Shown here in pieces: positions 1 through 8,029 of a stretch of DNA of 64,000 nt. The translations under genes were made by a program, and so were the position numbers. The DNA is from JACDAN01 sp963834825 (lineage in GTDB: Bacteria > Actinomycetota > Thermoleophilia > Gaiellales > Gaiellaceae). The stretch is from the NCBI GenBank assembly GCA_963834825.1, contig CAWICZ010000015.1:186001-250000 (forward strand). Direction: 5' to 3'. Positions within the stretch are counted from its first letter, which is position 1. Each line of letters starts with the position of its first letter. The notes below the pieces were generated by a model. That model saw only the letters and a list, made by a program, of their open reading frames with translations, did no database searches and was not told the DNA's origin.

Positions 1-364
1 CGGCGGCGGAGGGCCGTGGTGCTCCCGAATGTTCCGGACGAGGCGGGTCCGAAGGGGGCTCCGGCAGCCGTCCCGGCGCGAAGCGCAGCCCCGTCGGGGC
101 GTCGGGACCGAGTGCCGCTGTGAGCCGGCCGCGGATGTCGGCTTCGTGCAGCCCGAGCTCGAACGACCAGGCCGAGGAGCTCGTGGCAACGTGGAGCGTG
201 CCGTCACGCGCGACGCGTGCGGGCCATGCGTTACGGGCGATTGCCTCGCCGACCACGCCCGGCCAGGCCCTGACGATCTCGGCCATGGCTCCGCTCGGAC
301 CGAAGCGCTTCAGCTCACGCCGCACCTCATCGCCGATCGGCTCGGGGAAGCTCCGGCGGCTCAC
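1..364 (-). CDS. DciA-like (DUF721) protein, 3' end outside window
   Basis: Partial gene read on the minus strand from a GTG at 364 that overlaps the recF stop (GTGA). The visible ~121 residues contain a core of the type AEIVRAWPGVVGEAIARNAW followed by a short beta-rich stretch (DGTLHVATSSSAWSFEL), which is the DUF721/DciA pattern. DciA-family proteins help load the replicative helicase in bacteria lacking DnaC, and in actinobacteria the gene follows recF. After about residue 100 the chain becomes Pro/Arg rich. The end of the gene lies beyond position 1. The family call rests on motif and position only. Confidence 0.75.
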   Translation of the reverse strand, partial: MSRRSFPEPIGDEVRRELKRFGPSGAMAEIVRAWPGVVGEAIARNAWPARVARDGTLHVATSSSAWSFELGLHEADIRGRLTAALGPDAPTGLRFAPGRLPEPPSDPPRPEHSGAPRPSAA

Positions 365-1428
365 GCAGCCCTCCGCGCCAGGCCGGGTCGAACCTCGATC
401 ACCTCGTCCGGGGCCACTGGAAGAACTGACGCCGTCGTCGCCGTGAGGAGAGCCTGCGTGCCGAAACGGCGCAGGCGCCCGGCGAGCTTCACACAGCGAT
501 CGGGATCGAGCTCCGAGAGAACGTCGTCGAGGAGCAGGAGCGGCGCTCCGTGCCCCCGCTCGACCAGCAGATGCGCCTCGGCGAGGAGCAGCGACAGGAC
601 CGCCAGCCGCTGCTCGCCCTGCGAGCCGTAGCTGCGCAGATCGCGCCCGTCCGCGCTGACGACGACATCGTGGAGATGCGGGCCGAGGCCGGTCGAACCG
701 CGAGCGACATCCCGCTCGAGCCGACGCTCGAGATCCTCCCGCGACGGCGGGTCGCCCTCGTAGCGAAGCTCGCCGGCACCGAGTTGCAGCTCCCCAGCCG
801 CCTCGGCAAAGGGCGGCGAGATCAGCTCGGCGACCTCGCGGCGGGCCTCGACGAGCTGGCCACCGAGGTCCGCGACCCGCGTGGTCCATGGCTCCAGTGC
901 CTCGGCCGACGAGTACCCCGCGGCAAACCGGCGAAGGGCGCCGTTCCGCTGCGCCAGCGCGGCCGCATACTCCGCCGGCAACGATGAGCGGCCGGGAAGA
1001 AGCCGGCCCAGCGAGCGATCGAAGTACGCCCGCCGAACAGCCGGCCCACCCTTCACGACCGCGAGCCGGTCCGGGGTGAAGACGAGGGTCGGCAGCCGCG
1101 CGCGGAGCTCCTCGGCCGTTCGCAGCACGGCGCCGTTGAGCCGGGCGCGCTTGGCCTCGCCGACCTGCAGGACGACGTCGACGGCAACAGGCGATCCTCC
1201 GTGCTCGCCGGCGACGTCGATGCGGGCGCGCTGCTCGCCGAAGCGGATCAGCTGGGCGTCGATCCGCGTCCGCGGCGAGAAGCCTTGGACAGCGACGTGC
1301 AGGCTCTCGAGCAGATTCGTCTTCCCGGCGCCGTTGGGACCGACTGCGAGCACGATGCCGGGCTCGAGCTCCAGCTCGAGCCGGGGGTACGAGCGGTAAT
1401 CCCGAAGCGCGAGCGTCCGGACGATCAG
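361..1428 (-). CDS. recF: DNA replication and repair protein RecF
   Basis: SMC-like ABC ATPase that acts at ssDNA gaps with RecO and RecR. Walker A is GPNGAGKTN, the signature-like region SYGSQGEQRLAVL lies near the C-terminus, and Walker B is LLLLDDVLSELD. No ATG, GTG or TTG lies in frame between the preceding stop and a GTG at 1353, which would remove the conserved N-terminal strand (TLALRDYRSYPRLELEL). A CTG at 1428 overlaps the dnaN stop as CTGA and gives 355 residues, the normal RecF length, so I place the start there. Translation is probably coupled to dnaN. The gene call is firm; the start is inferred. Confidence 0.93.
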   Translation of the reverse strand: MIVRTLALRDYRSYPRLELELEPGIVLAVGPNGAGKTNLLESLHVAVQGFSPRTRIDAQLIRFGEQRARIDVAGEHGGSPVAVDVVLQVGEAKRARLNGAVLRTAEELRARLPTLVFTPDRLAVVKGGPAVRRAYFDRSLGRLLPGRSSLPAEYAAALAQRNGALRRFAAGYSSAEALEPWTTRVADLGGQLVEARREVAELISPPFAEAAGELQLGAGELRYEGDPPSREDLERRLERDVARGSTGLGPHLHDVVVSADGRDLRSYGSQGEQRLAVLSLLLAEAHLLVERGHGAPLLLLDDVLSELDPDRCVKLAGRLRRFGTQALLTATTASVLPVAPDEVIEVRPGLARRAA

Positions 1429-2555
1429 CCGGCGAGCCGAATCGGCATGATCAGGTACGAGAAGTCCTCACCCGCCCCCTGCAGAACGGCGGGGCGCAGA
1501 GGACTGATCAGCTTCAATCGCAGCTCGTCGCCCTCCGCCGATTCGATCCCGTCGCGAAGAAACTCCGGGTTGAAGCCGATCTCGAGCGGCTCGCCCGAGA
1601 ATCCCGCCGGCATCGACTCTCTCGCTTCGCCGACATCCTGGGTCTGCGCCGAGACGGTGAGCTCGCCCTCGGCGAATCGCAACCGCAGCGGCGCGTTTCG
1701 CTGGGCCATGACGGACACACGGCGAACAACCTCGAGCAGCTCTTCCCGCGGCATCACGACCTCGTACTCGAAGCTCTCAGGCAGCAGCTGTCGATAGTTC
1801 GGGAACTGGCCCTCGATCCGGCGTGTCGTCAGCAAAACCCCGTCCGTCGCGAAGATCACCTGGTTCTCCTGGACCCCGAGCTCGAGCTCCGACGAGCCCG
1901 TCGCGATCCGGCTCAGCTCCGCGAGCGCTCGGGCCGGCACGATCGCATCCAGCTCCGGCCCGCGCTCCGAGAGACCGGTTTCTTTGACCGCGAGGCGATA
2001 CGAGTCCGTCGCGGCCATGATCAGGCTCTCGCCTTCGAAACGCACGAGAATCCCTGTCAGCACCGGACGGGATTCGTCACGGGAGGCCGCTCGGCTCACC
2101 TTTGCCGAGGTCGCGAGCAGTGCATCGCCGTCGACGGCGACCATCTCCGTTCCCGCCGATTCCGGCAAGCGCGGGAAGTCCTCCGGGTTGTACGTGTGGA
2201 CGCGGTAGACGGCCGCCCCGCTCGTGATCTCCACGATCCCCTCGCCGGCGCGATGCTCGACAACCACGTCTTCGCCGGGAAGCGAGCGCGCTATGTCGAC
2301 CAGCAGTCGCCCTGGGACGACAACGCCGCCTTCCGACTCCACCTCTGCCTCGAGCGAGCTGCGGAGTGAGATCTCCATGTCGGTTGCGCTCAGCTCGAGC
2401 CTTCCTGCCGCTGCGCGCAGAAGGATTCCCGCCAGAACCTGGACGGTCGTGCGCGTCGAGGCAGCGCGAGAGACGATCGCGAGCTGGCGGATGAGCTCAT
2501 CGCGCGGAACGGACGTTTTCAGCGACGTGTCGGCCACAGCTCCAGTTTCAATCAT
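1425..2555 (-). CDS. dnaN: DNA polymerase III beta sliding clamp
   Basis: 376 residues, the normal length for a three-domain clamp that tethers the replicative polymerase. The N-terminal domain begins with KTSVPRDELIRQLAIVSRAAS, and the C-terminus LIMPIRL is the classic beta-clamp end. The ATG at 2555 follows an AAGAGG ribosome site in a short AT-rich leader. It lies 156 bp downstream of dnaA and upstream of recF on the same strand. Confidence 0.98.
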   Translation of the reverse strand: MIETGAVADTSLKTSVPRDELIRQLAIVSRAASTRTTVQVLAGILLRAAAGRLELSATDMEISLRSSLEAEVESEGGVVVPGRLLVDIARSLPGEDVVVEHRAGEGIVEITSGAAVYRVHTYNPEDFPRLPESAGTEMVAVDGDALLATSAKVSRAASRDESRPVLTGILVRFEGESLIMAATDSYRLAVKETGLSERGPELDAIVPARALAELSRIATGSSELELGVQENQVIFATDGVLLTTRRIEGQFPNYRQLLPESFEYEVVMPREELLEVVRRVSVMAQRNAPLRLRFAEGELTVSAQTQDVGEARESMPAGFSGEPLEIGFNPEFLRDGIESAEGDELRLKLISPLRPAVLQGAGEDFSYLIMPIRLAG

Positions 2556-2711
2556 TTATTTAAATCCTCTTGTAGTAGTCATAGGCAGTGTGGAAGCCGG
2601 GGAAGACGGCCCGATCCGGCTTCCGGAGCGGTGGCAGCCTGTGGACGCGAAGTGGGGATGAAAGCGGGCTGTACACAGGGCTCGTGCAGGTGGGCTGAGG
2701 GATCCACAGTT
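2556..2711. promoter_or_regulatory. dnaA-dnaN intergenic region with CCACA motifs
   Basis: Non-coding 156 bp. The dnaN-proximal end is AT rich (around 2556-2580) and probably holds the dnaN promoter. The rest carries scattered DnaA-box-like cores: CCTGTGGACG near 2638, TGTACACAG near 2670 and GATCCACAG near 2700. None matches the nine-base consensus fully, so they may be weak boxes or autoregulatory sites. Confidence 0.4.
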
Positions 2712-4115
2712 TCAGTCGGCGTGCTTGATGCGCGCGGTCAAGTCTTGCACGAGGTTGTACACAGAGCGATCCTCCCGAATCAGGCGCGCGATCTTCACGG
2801 TCGCGTGGATGACGGTCGTGTGGTCGCGGCCGCCAAAGTGGCGCCCGATCTTGGGGAGCGACGAGTCGGTCAGCTCACGCGAGAGGTACATCGCAACCTG
2901 GCGCGGGTAGACGATGTTCTGGGAACGCCGGTTTCCGATCAACTCTTCCTTCGAGAGGCCAAAGCGCTCCGAAACCTCGTCCTGGATCCGTTCGATCGAG
3001 ACCTGTGCCGCCTCACCTTGTGGAAAGACGTCGCGGAGGACATCCTGGGCGAGCTCGACCGTCATCGGCCGACCTGTGAGCGATGAGAAGGCGACGACGC
3101 GTGTCAACGCGCCCTCCAATTCGCGGATGTTCGTCGAGACGCGGCCGGCGATGAACGCCATCAGGTCGGCATCCGCGACGTGGATGCCGTCGGTCCGCGC
3201 CTTCTTCTGGAGAATGGCGATCCGCGTCTCGAGGTCCGGCGGCTGGATGTCGGTCATCAGTCCCCACTCGAAGCGGGAGCGAAGGCGCTGCTCGAGCGTC
3301 GCAATCTGGCGCGGCGGGCGATCGGAGGAGATCACGATTTGCCTACCCGCCTCGTAGAGCGTGTTGAACGTGTGGAAGAACTCCTCCTGGATCCGCTCCT
3401 TGTGCTCGAGGAACTGGATGTCGTCGATCAGGAGGACGCCAAAGGTGCGATACCGCTGCTTGAATCCCTCGATGCGCTTGTCGCGAAGCGAGTTGATGAA
3501 GTCGTTCATGAAGCGCTCGCTCGTGACGTAGCAGACCGAGAGGTCGCGCAGCTGCTCTCCGATGTAGTGCCCGATCGCCTGGAGCAGGTGCGTCTTCCCG
3601 AGGCCGGTCCCGCCGTAGATGAAGAGGGGGTTGTAGGCCTGAGCCGGCGCCTCGGCGACGGCGAGCGCAGCGGCATGCGCGAAGCGGTTTGAGGATCCGA
3701 TGACGAAGGAGTCGAAGGTGTACTTCAGGTTCAGTCCCTCGACACGAGGCGAAGGCTCCGGTTCCCTGTCGGCACTGGGCGCTTGACCGCGCTCGCGCTC
3801 ACGAACTGCGAACTCGACTCGCACACGGTCGCCGGCGGCGTCTCGAACCGCAGCGTTGATGAGGCCCAGGAAGTGGCCCTCGATCCACTCGCGCGTGAAG
3901 TCGTTCGAAACGCGGAGCACGAACGACTCGTCGGAGAGACCGGCGCCCTCGGCGTCAGAGAACCAGGTCCGGTACGTCGACTCGTTGAGCGCACCCCGCA
4001 GCCGCTCGGAAACCTCGGTCCAGAGTTTCTCTGCTGTGAGCAGCTGGGGTCGTTCTACGCCGACTTGGAGGCTCCTCTCTTCGCGCCCGGAAAGTGGCGA
4101 GCATAGCAGCGTCAC
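2712..4115 (-). CDS. dnaA: chromosomal replication initiator DnaA
   Basis: Initiator ATPase that binds DnaA boxes and melts oriC. Domain I carries LWTEVSERLRGALNESTYRTWF. The AAA+ domain carries YGGTGLGKTHLLQAIG (Walker A) and LLIDDIQFL (Walker B). Domain IV ends with GRHFGGRDHTTVIHA, the DnaA-box recognition motif. The GTG at 4115 gives 467 residues with about 27 residues before domain I. No later canonical in-frame start precedes domain I, although a strong GAGAGGAG stretch lies inside this leader. Confidence 0.97.
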   Translation of the reverse strand: MTLLCSPLSGREERSLQVGVERPQLLTAEKLWTEVSERLRGALNESTYRTWFSDAEGAGLSDESFVLRVSNDFTREWIEGHFLGLINAAVRDAAGDRVRVEFAVRERERGQAPSADREPEPSPRVEGLNLKYTFDSFVIGSSNRFAHAAALAVAEAPAQAYNPLFIYGGTGLGKTHLLQAIGHYIGEQLRDLSVCYVTSERFMNDFINSLRDKRIEGFKQRYRTFGVLLIDDIQFLEHKERIQEEFFHTFNTLYEAGRQIVISSDRPPRQIATLEQRLRSRFEWGLMTDIQPPDLETRIAILQKKARTDGIHVADADLMAFIAGRVSTNIRELEGALTRVVAFSSLTGRPMTVELAQDVLRDVFPQGEAAQVSIERIQDEVSERFGLSKEELIGNRRSQNIVYPRQVAMYLSRELTDSSLPKIGRHFGGRDHTTVIHATVKIARLIREDRSVYNLVQDLTARIKHAD

Positions 4116-4377
4116 CCCGGGGGCTCAATGCCCAATCCCGACCCGTTCGTGCGGGAAAAAGGGGCAGATTTGCAGGTATTTTTATCATGTCCCCAGCGTC
4201 CTCCACAGCTGTGGAGAACCTCGAGTCGACCCGTGTATTCATTGGGGAAAACACGCTCGACGCAGGAAATTTCTGACTGCCGTCGGTCCGAGGGCGGCTG
4301 TGGAAAAGCCTGTGGCGAGACTGCTCTCTATACTGGCCCGGCCCCTCATTTGAGGGCCTCGATTCTTCTTTCTCCTC
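4116..4377. other. probable replication origin (oriC), dnaA-rpmH gap
   Basis: 262 bp without a gene, between divergent dnaA (minus) and rpmH (plus), the usual actinobacterial origin site. A perfect 14-bp palindrome TCCACAGCTGTGGA at 4202-4215 makes two facing DnaA-box cores. TGTGGAAAA at 4299-4307 is the complement of TTTTCCACA and fits the DnaA-box consensus. An AT-rich stretch at about 4168-4190 (TTTGCAGGTATTTTTATC) is a candidate unwinding element. Promoters for both flanking operons must also lie here. Box number is low, so the origin may extend into the dnaA-dnaN gap. Confidence 0.65.
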
Positions 4378-4512
4378 GTGAAACGGACCTACCAGCCCAA
4401 CGTACGCAGACGGAAGCGCCGTCATGGATTTCGCGCGCGGATGTCCACCCGCGCCGGGAGGGCCATTCTCAAGCGCCGCAGGGCGCGTGGCCGCAAGCGC
4501 CTCTCGGCCTGA
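4378..4512 (+). CDS. rpmH: 50S ribosomal protein L34
   Basis: 44-residue basic protein reading VKRTYQPNVRRRKRRHGFRA at its start and ending KRRRARGRKRLSA. This is the full bL34 signature, beginning at GTG 4378. It is the first gene of the plus-strand operon leaving oriC and is followed 23 bp later by rnpA. Confidence 0.97.
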   Translation: MKRTYQPNVRRRKRRHGFRARMSTRAGRAILKRRRARGRKRLSA

Positions 4513-4535
4513 GCCGGGGCTCGCACTCCGACGCC

Positions 4536-4886
4536 GTGCAGCGCCGTAACCGCCTGTCTCGCTCGCGCGATTTCGACGCGGTCTACCGGAACGGCCGGTC
4601 GGTCTCGACGCGTTTCCTCGTTCTCTACCGGTTCGATCGCGAAGGTGAGAGCGGGGCCGAGGCCCGGCTCGGGATCGCGGTGCCGAAGAAGCTCGGCGGG
4701 GCAGTCGTGCGCAACCGGATCAAGCGCCGGCTGCGAGAGGTCTGGCGTCAGCTCCTGCCCGATGTGCCGGGCGGCTCGGACTATGTTCTGCTCGTGCGTG
4801 CCCCGCTGGCCGAAGTCGCGCAGGACCGCGACGAGAACTGGCTCCGCGAGCGGGTCGAGGAGATCCTCGGGAAGGCCCGCGCGTGA
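4536..4886 (+). CDS. rnpA: ribonuclease P protein component
   Basis: 116-residue protein cofactor of RNase P, which matures tRNA 5' ends. The hallmark RNR motif is present as GGAVVRNRIKRRLREVWR, preceded by RLGIAVPKKLG. The start chosen is GTG 4536, just ahead of NRLSRSRDFDAVYRNG, the usual N-terminus. Longer upstream starts would overlap rpmH. The stop overlaps yidD (GTGA). Confidence 0.95.
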   Translation: MQRRNRLSRSRDFDAVYRNGRSVSTRFLVLYRFDREGESGAEARLGIAVPKKLGGAVVRNRIKRRLREVWRQLLPDVPGGSDYVLLVRAPLAEVAQDRDENWLRERVEEILGKARA

Positions 4887-5110
4887 AGTACATCGGGATC
4901 GGCGGCGTGTATCTCTACCGCTTCACGTTCGGAGCGCTCTTCCCGGCCACGTGTAAGTACCACCCCTCCTGCTCGCAGTACGCGATCGACGCGCTGCGTC
5001 GCTACGGGCTCATTCGAGGCTCGATCCTCACCGGCTGGCGGCTCCTGCGCTGCAACCCATGGAGCCACGGTGGGGTCGACAAGGCTGAAGACCAGAGGCT
5101 TTTCCGGTGA
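4883..5110 (+). CDS. yidD: membrane protein insertion efficiency factor YidD
   Basis: 75 residues with the family signature: aromatic N-terminus (GGVYLYRFTFGALFP), CKYHPSCSQYAIDALRRYG, then GWRLLRCNPW. The small protein aids YidC-dependent membrane insertion. It overlaps rnpA upstream and yidC downstream by four bases each, so the three are translationally coupled. Confidence 0.95.
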   Translation: MKYIGIGGVYLYRFTFGALFPATCKYHPSCSQYAIDALRRYGLIRGSILTGWRLLRCNPWSHGGVDKAEDQRLFR

Positions 5111-5949
5111 TCGAGCTCAGCATCCTCAGCCCGATCGAGGACGTCCTCACCTGGGTGCTGGAGTGGTTCCACGCGTCCCTTGGCCTGACCTGGGCGTGGT
5201 CGGTGATCGTGCTGACGCTCTGCGTGCGGATGCTGCTCGTGCCGCTGACCGTGCGGCAGATCCACTCGATGCAGCGCATGCAGGAGTTCCTGCCGCAGAT
5301 GAAGGAGATCCAGAAGCGCTACAAGGCGGACAAGAAAAAGCAGAACGAGGAGCTGATGAAGTTCTACCGGGAGCACCAGATCAACCCGGCCTCCTCGTGC
5401 CTGCCGATCATCCCGCAAATTCCGATCTTCTTCGCGCTGTACTTCGTGCTGCGCGACTTCGACGACGAGATCTACCCGAAGTACCCGGCTTCGACCCTCA
5501 GTTGGCTGCACTTCGTCCCCGACATCACGGCCAACATCACCTCCCACTGGTCGGGCTACGTGCTGCTCGCGGTCTACGTGGGGAGCCAGGTCGCCTCGAC
5601 GTGGTTCATGCCGATGGCGACGACGAGCCAGGCGCAGCGGTACATCTTCCTCGCGCTTCCGTTCATTCTCGTGATCTTCATCGTCAACCCGCCGGGCGGT
5701 GCCACGTTCCCCGTCGGCCTCCTGCTCTACTGGATGACCACGAACCTCTGGACGGTGGGTCAGGGGATCGTCACGCGTCGTCTACGCGGCCAGCTGCAGC
5801 AGGCGCCGGCCAAACGTTCCTCCAGAACGCCGCCGAAAGGCGAGGAGGCGCCCGCGACAGACGGCGCTCCGGCCACCGATGAGGCGAAGGCCCAGAAGCC
5901 GGCCGCACCCCGCCGGGTGAAGCGGAAGAAGAAGCGGGCCCGACGATGA
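5107..5949 (+). CDS. yidC: YidC/Oxa1 membrane protein insertase
   Basis: 280 residues, the short Gram-positive type without a large periplasmic domain. Transmembrane segments lie around residues 28-48, 100-120 and 165-225. A cytosolic coiled hairpin (MKEIQKRYKADKKKQNEELM) sits after the first. TWAWSVIVLTLCVRMLLVPL carries the hydrophilic-groove Arg. The C-terminal tail is Lys/Arg rich (RRVKRKKKRARR) and may contact the ribosome. GTG start coupled to yidD; stop overlaps khpB. Confidence 0.95.
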   Translation: MIELSILSPIEDVLTWVLEWFHASLGLTWAWSVIVLTLCVRMLLVPLTVRQIHSMQRMQEFLPQMKEIQKRYKADKKKQNEELMKFYREHQINPASSCLPIIPQIPIFFALYFVLRDFDDEIYPKYPASTLSWLHFVPDITANITSHWSGYVLLAVYVGSQVASTWFMPMATTSQAQRYIFLALPFILVIFIVNPPGGATFPVGLLLYWMTTNLWTVGQGIVTRRLRGQLQQAPAKRSSRTPPKGEEAPATDGAPATDEAKAQKPAAPRRVKRKKKRARR

Positions 5950-6623
5950 CGGAGGAGCTTCGCGTCGAGACCGAGGGCGAGACGGTCGGCGAAGCGAAGT
6001 GGGCCGCGCTGCGCGAGCTCGAGAAGCTGAACCCTGCGATCGACAAGGCTTCGGTCCGCTTCCAGGTCGTCTCCGAAGGCGAGCGCGGCATTCTCGGCGT
6101 CGGTTTCGCGCCTGCGCGGGTGATCGCAACGGTCGAGTCCAACGGTGCCTCGGAGCCTTCCTCCGCGGACGACTCGGAACCGGCCGCGCTCGCTCGCGAG
6201 GTGGTCACGAGAATCACGTCTACGCTCGGGATCAGCTGCCGCATCGACATCGCCGAGCAGGAAGACTCGCTGCTCGTGACCTGCTCGGGCCGCGATCTCG
6301 GTCTGCTGATCGGCCGGCACGGCCAGACGATCGACGCGATCCAGTACCTCTGCAACGCGATCCTGGCGCGGGAGGGCGCCGGCGTCTACGTCGTCGTCGA
6401 CGCTGCCGGGTACCGGGCCCGACGAGCGGCGACCCTCGGCTCGCTTGCGACGAGCGCGGCGGAGCAGGCGATTCGCACCGGCGAGCGGGTGGAGCTCGAG
6501 TCGATGACGGCCGTCGAGCGGAAGATCGTCCACGTCAGCCTGCAGGACTACCCCGGGGTCGAGACGGAGAGCGAGGGAACCGAGCCGAACCGCTTCGTCG
6601 TTGTCGTGCCTGGTGCCGAGTAG
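5946..6623 (+). CDS. khpB: RNA-binding protein KhpB (Jag/SpoIIIJ-associated)
   Basis: 225 residues with three modules: Jag_N (about 1-55, ending GERGILGVGF), a KH domain with the GRHG loop (LLIGRHGQTIDAIQYLCNAI, about 115-135), and a C-terminal R3H domain (AVERKIVHVSLQ). The KH-R3H protein binds RNA and affects cell elongation in Gram-positives. It overlaps yidC by four bases. Confidence 0.93.
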   Translation: MTEELRVETEGETVGEAKWAALRELEKLNPAIDKASVRFQVVSEGERGILGVGFAPARVIATVESNGASEPSSADDSEPAALAREVVTRITSTLGISCRIDIAEQEDSLLVTCSGRDLGLLIGRHGQTIDAIQYLCNAILAREGAGVYVVVDAAGYRARRAATLGSLATSAAEQAIRTGERVELESMTAVERKIVHVSLQDYPGVETESEGTEPNRFVVVVPGAE

Positions 6624-6660
6624 CCGGGGAAACCTCCCGGTTCCCCCAGGCCCCTTCCAC

Positions 6661-7260
6661 TTGTCCGCTGACGCGGACGAGCTCCTTCGGAGCTGGATCA
6701 GGGCCGTCGTCGAGACGCCGGGGTTGACCGCGCTTCGCGACGTCGATGAAGCGCGGAGGGTTCTGCTCGACGACAGCCTGCGCGGGGCTGAGCTCGTTCG
6801 CAGCTTCGACGGCTCGATCGTGGACGTCGGCTCCGGCGGTGGAGCGCCGGGCGTCCCACTGGCCGCGGCGCTGCCCGATCGCGAGGTAACGCTGCTCGAG
6901 GCCGAGGAACGGAAGGCCGAGTTCCTCCGGCGGTGGGAGGCGCGGCTGCCGAACGTCCGCGTCGTTCGCGGTCGCGCGGAGGAGCAGGAGACGGATGTGT
7001 TCGGTGTCGCGGTTGCCAAGGCGCTCGCGCAGCCGCCGGTGGCAACCGAGTGGTGTCTTCCGCTGGTGCGTGAGGGCGGCGCGGCCGTGCTCTGGGTCGG
7101 CCCGAGCGTCGATCTCGACCGTGTCGCTCGCGTCTCCGATCAGCTGGCAGGTGGCGAGCCCGAGAACCGGGACGGCCTGCTCGTGATTCGCAAGCTCGGG
7201 CCGACGCCGGAGGGGTTTCCACGGCGCCCGGGCGTTGCCCGTAAACGTCCGTTGGCCTGA
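6661..7260 (+). CDS. rsmG: 16S rRNA (guanine527-N7)-methyltransferase RsmG (GidB)
   Basis: SAM-dependent enzyme that methylates 16S rRNA G527. It has LLDDSLRGAELV (the H/DDSL family block), the SAM motif IVDVGSGGGAPGVPLA and VTLLEAEERKAEFLRRW. TTG 6661 gives 199 residues. An in-frame TTG at 6601 would add 20 Pro/Ser-rich residues overlapping khpB. Neither start has a good ribosome site, so the exact start is open. Confidence 0.9.
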   Translation: MSADADELLRSWIRAVVETPGLTALRDVDEARRVLLDDSLRGAELVRSFDGSIVDVGSGGGAPGVPLAAALPDREVTLLEAEERKAEFLRRWEARLPNVRVVRGRAEEQETDVFGVAVAKALAQPPVATEWCLPLVREGGAAVLWVGPSVDLDRVARVSDQLAGGEPENRDGLLVIRKLGPTPEGFPRRPGVARKRPLA

Positions 7261-7279
7261 GTACGGTGAACGCAGCCGG

Positions 7280-8029
7280 ATGGCCATCTACGCGCTTGCG
7301 AACCAGAAGGGCGGCGTCGGGAAGACGACCACCGCCGTCAACATTGCCGCATGCCTTGCCGAGGCGGGCGAGCCGACGCTGCTCGTCGACCTCGACCCGC
7401 AGGCAAACGCCACCTCGGGCCTGGGAGAGCGCGCAAACGGAACCTCGAGCTTCGATCTGCTCGATGGGGCTCCGGCGGACACGCTCGTCGCGAGAACTCG
7501 CTTCGCGAACCTCGAGCTGATCCCGGCACGGGCCGACCTGGCCGGCGCGGCGGCCTCGCTGGCCATGCGCGGCGGGGGTGAGCACTACCTCGCCGATGCC
7601 CTGCGCTCGGCAGCGTCTCGGTACCGCTACGTCTTCCTCGACTGTCCACCATCGCTCGGCCCGCTGACCGTGAATGCGCTTGCGGCTGCCGACCGCGTGC
7701 TCGTTCCCGTCCAGGCCGAGTACTACGCCCTCGAGGGCGTCGCGCAGATCCTCGAGTCGATCGAGACCGTGCGGGCGCGCCTCAACCCGCGGCTCACCAT
7801 TGCGGGGGTGCTGCTGACCATGGTGGACGGGCGCACGAGGCTCGCCGCCGATGTCTCCGAGGAGCTCGAGCGGCACTTCGGCTCCTTGCTGTTCAAGACC
7901 CGCGTGCCGCGGTCGGTGAGGATCGCCGAAGCGCCGAGCCACGGTTTGCCCGTGATCGCCTACGACCGGCGCTCCGCGGGTGCCGACGCGTACTGGAAGG
8001 TGGCGATGGAGCTTGTCGAACGCAACTGA
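7280..8029 (+). CDS. parA: chromosome partitioning ATPase ParA (Soj)
   Basis: 249 residues from ATG 7280. Deviant Walker A KGGVGKTTTAVN starts at about residue 10. Walker A' is LLVDLDPQANATSGLG, and FLDCPPSLGPLTVNAL is the Walker B region. It works with ParB to segregate newly replicated origins. The next gene starts inside its 3' end. Confidence 0.95.
   Translation: MAIYALANQKGGVGKTTTAVNIAACLAEAGEPTLLVDLDPQANATSGLGERANGTSSFDLLDGAPADTLVARTRFANLELIPARADLAGAAASLAMRGGGEHYLADALRSAASRYRYVFLDCPPSLGPLTVNALAAADRVLVPVQAEYYALEGVAQILESIETVRARLNPRLTIAGVLLTMVDGRTRLAADVSEELERHFGSLLFKTRVPRSVRIAEAPSHGLPVIAYDRRSAGADAYWKVAMELVERN

Noticed and set aside
4376..4383. parS half-site CGTGAAAC at the rpmH start
   Set aside because: The matching GTTTCACG half is absent, so it is not a palindromic parS.
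4128..4535. N-terminal extension of rnpA across rpmH
   Set aside because: It overlaps the L34 gene in another frame and has no RnpA similarity.
5760..7019. 419-residue minus-strand frame opposite yidC-khpB-rsmG
   Set aside because: Arg/Ser-rich antisense shadow of three well-supported genes, as expected at high G+C.
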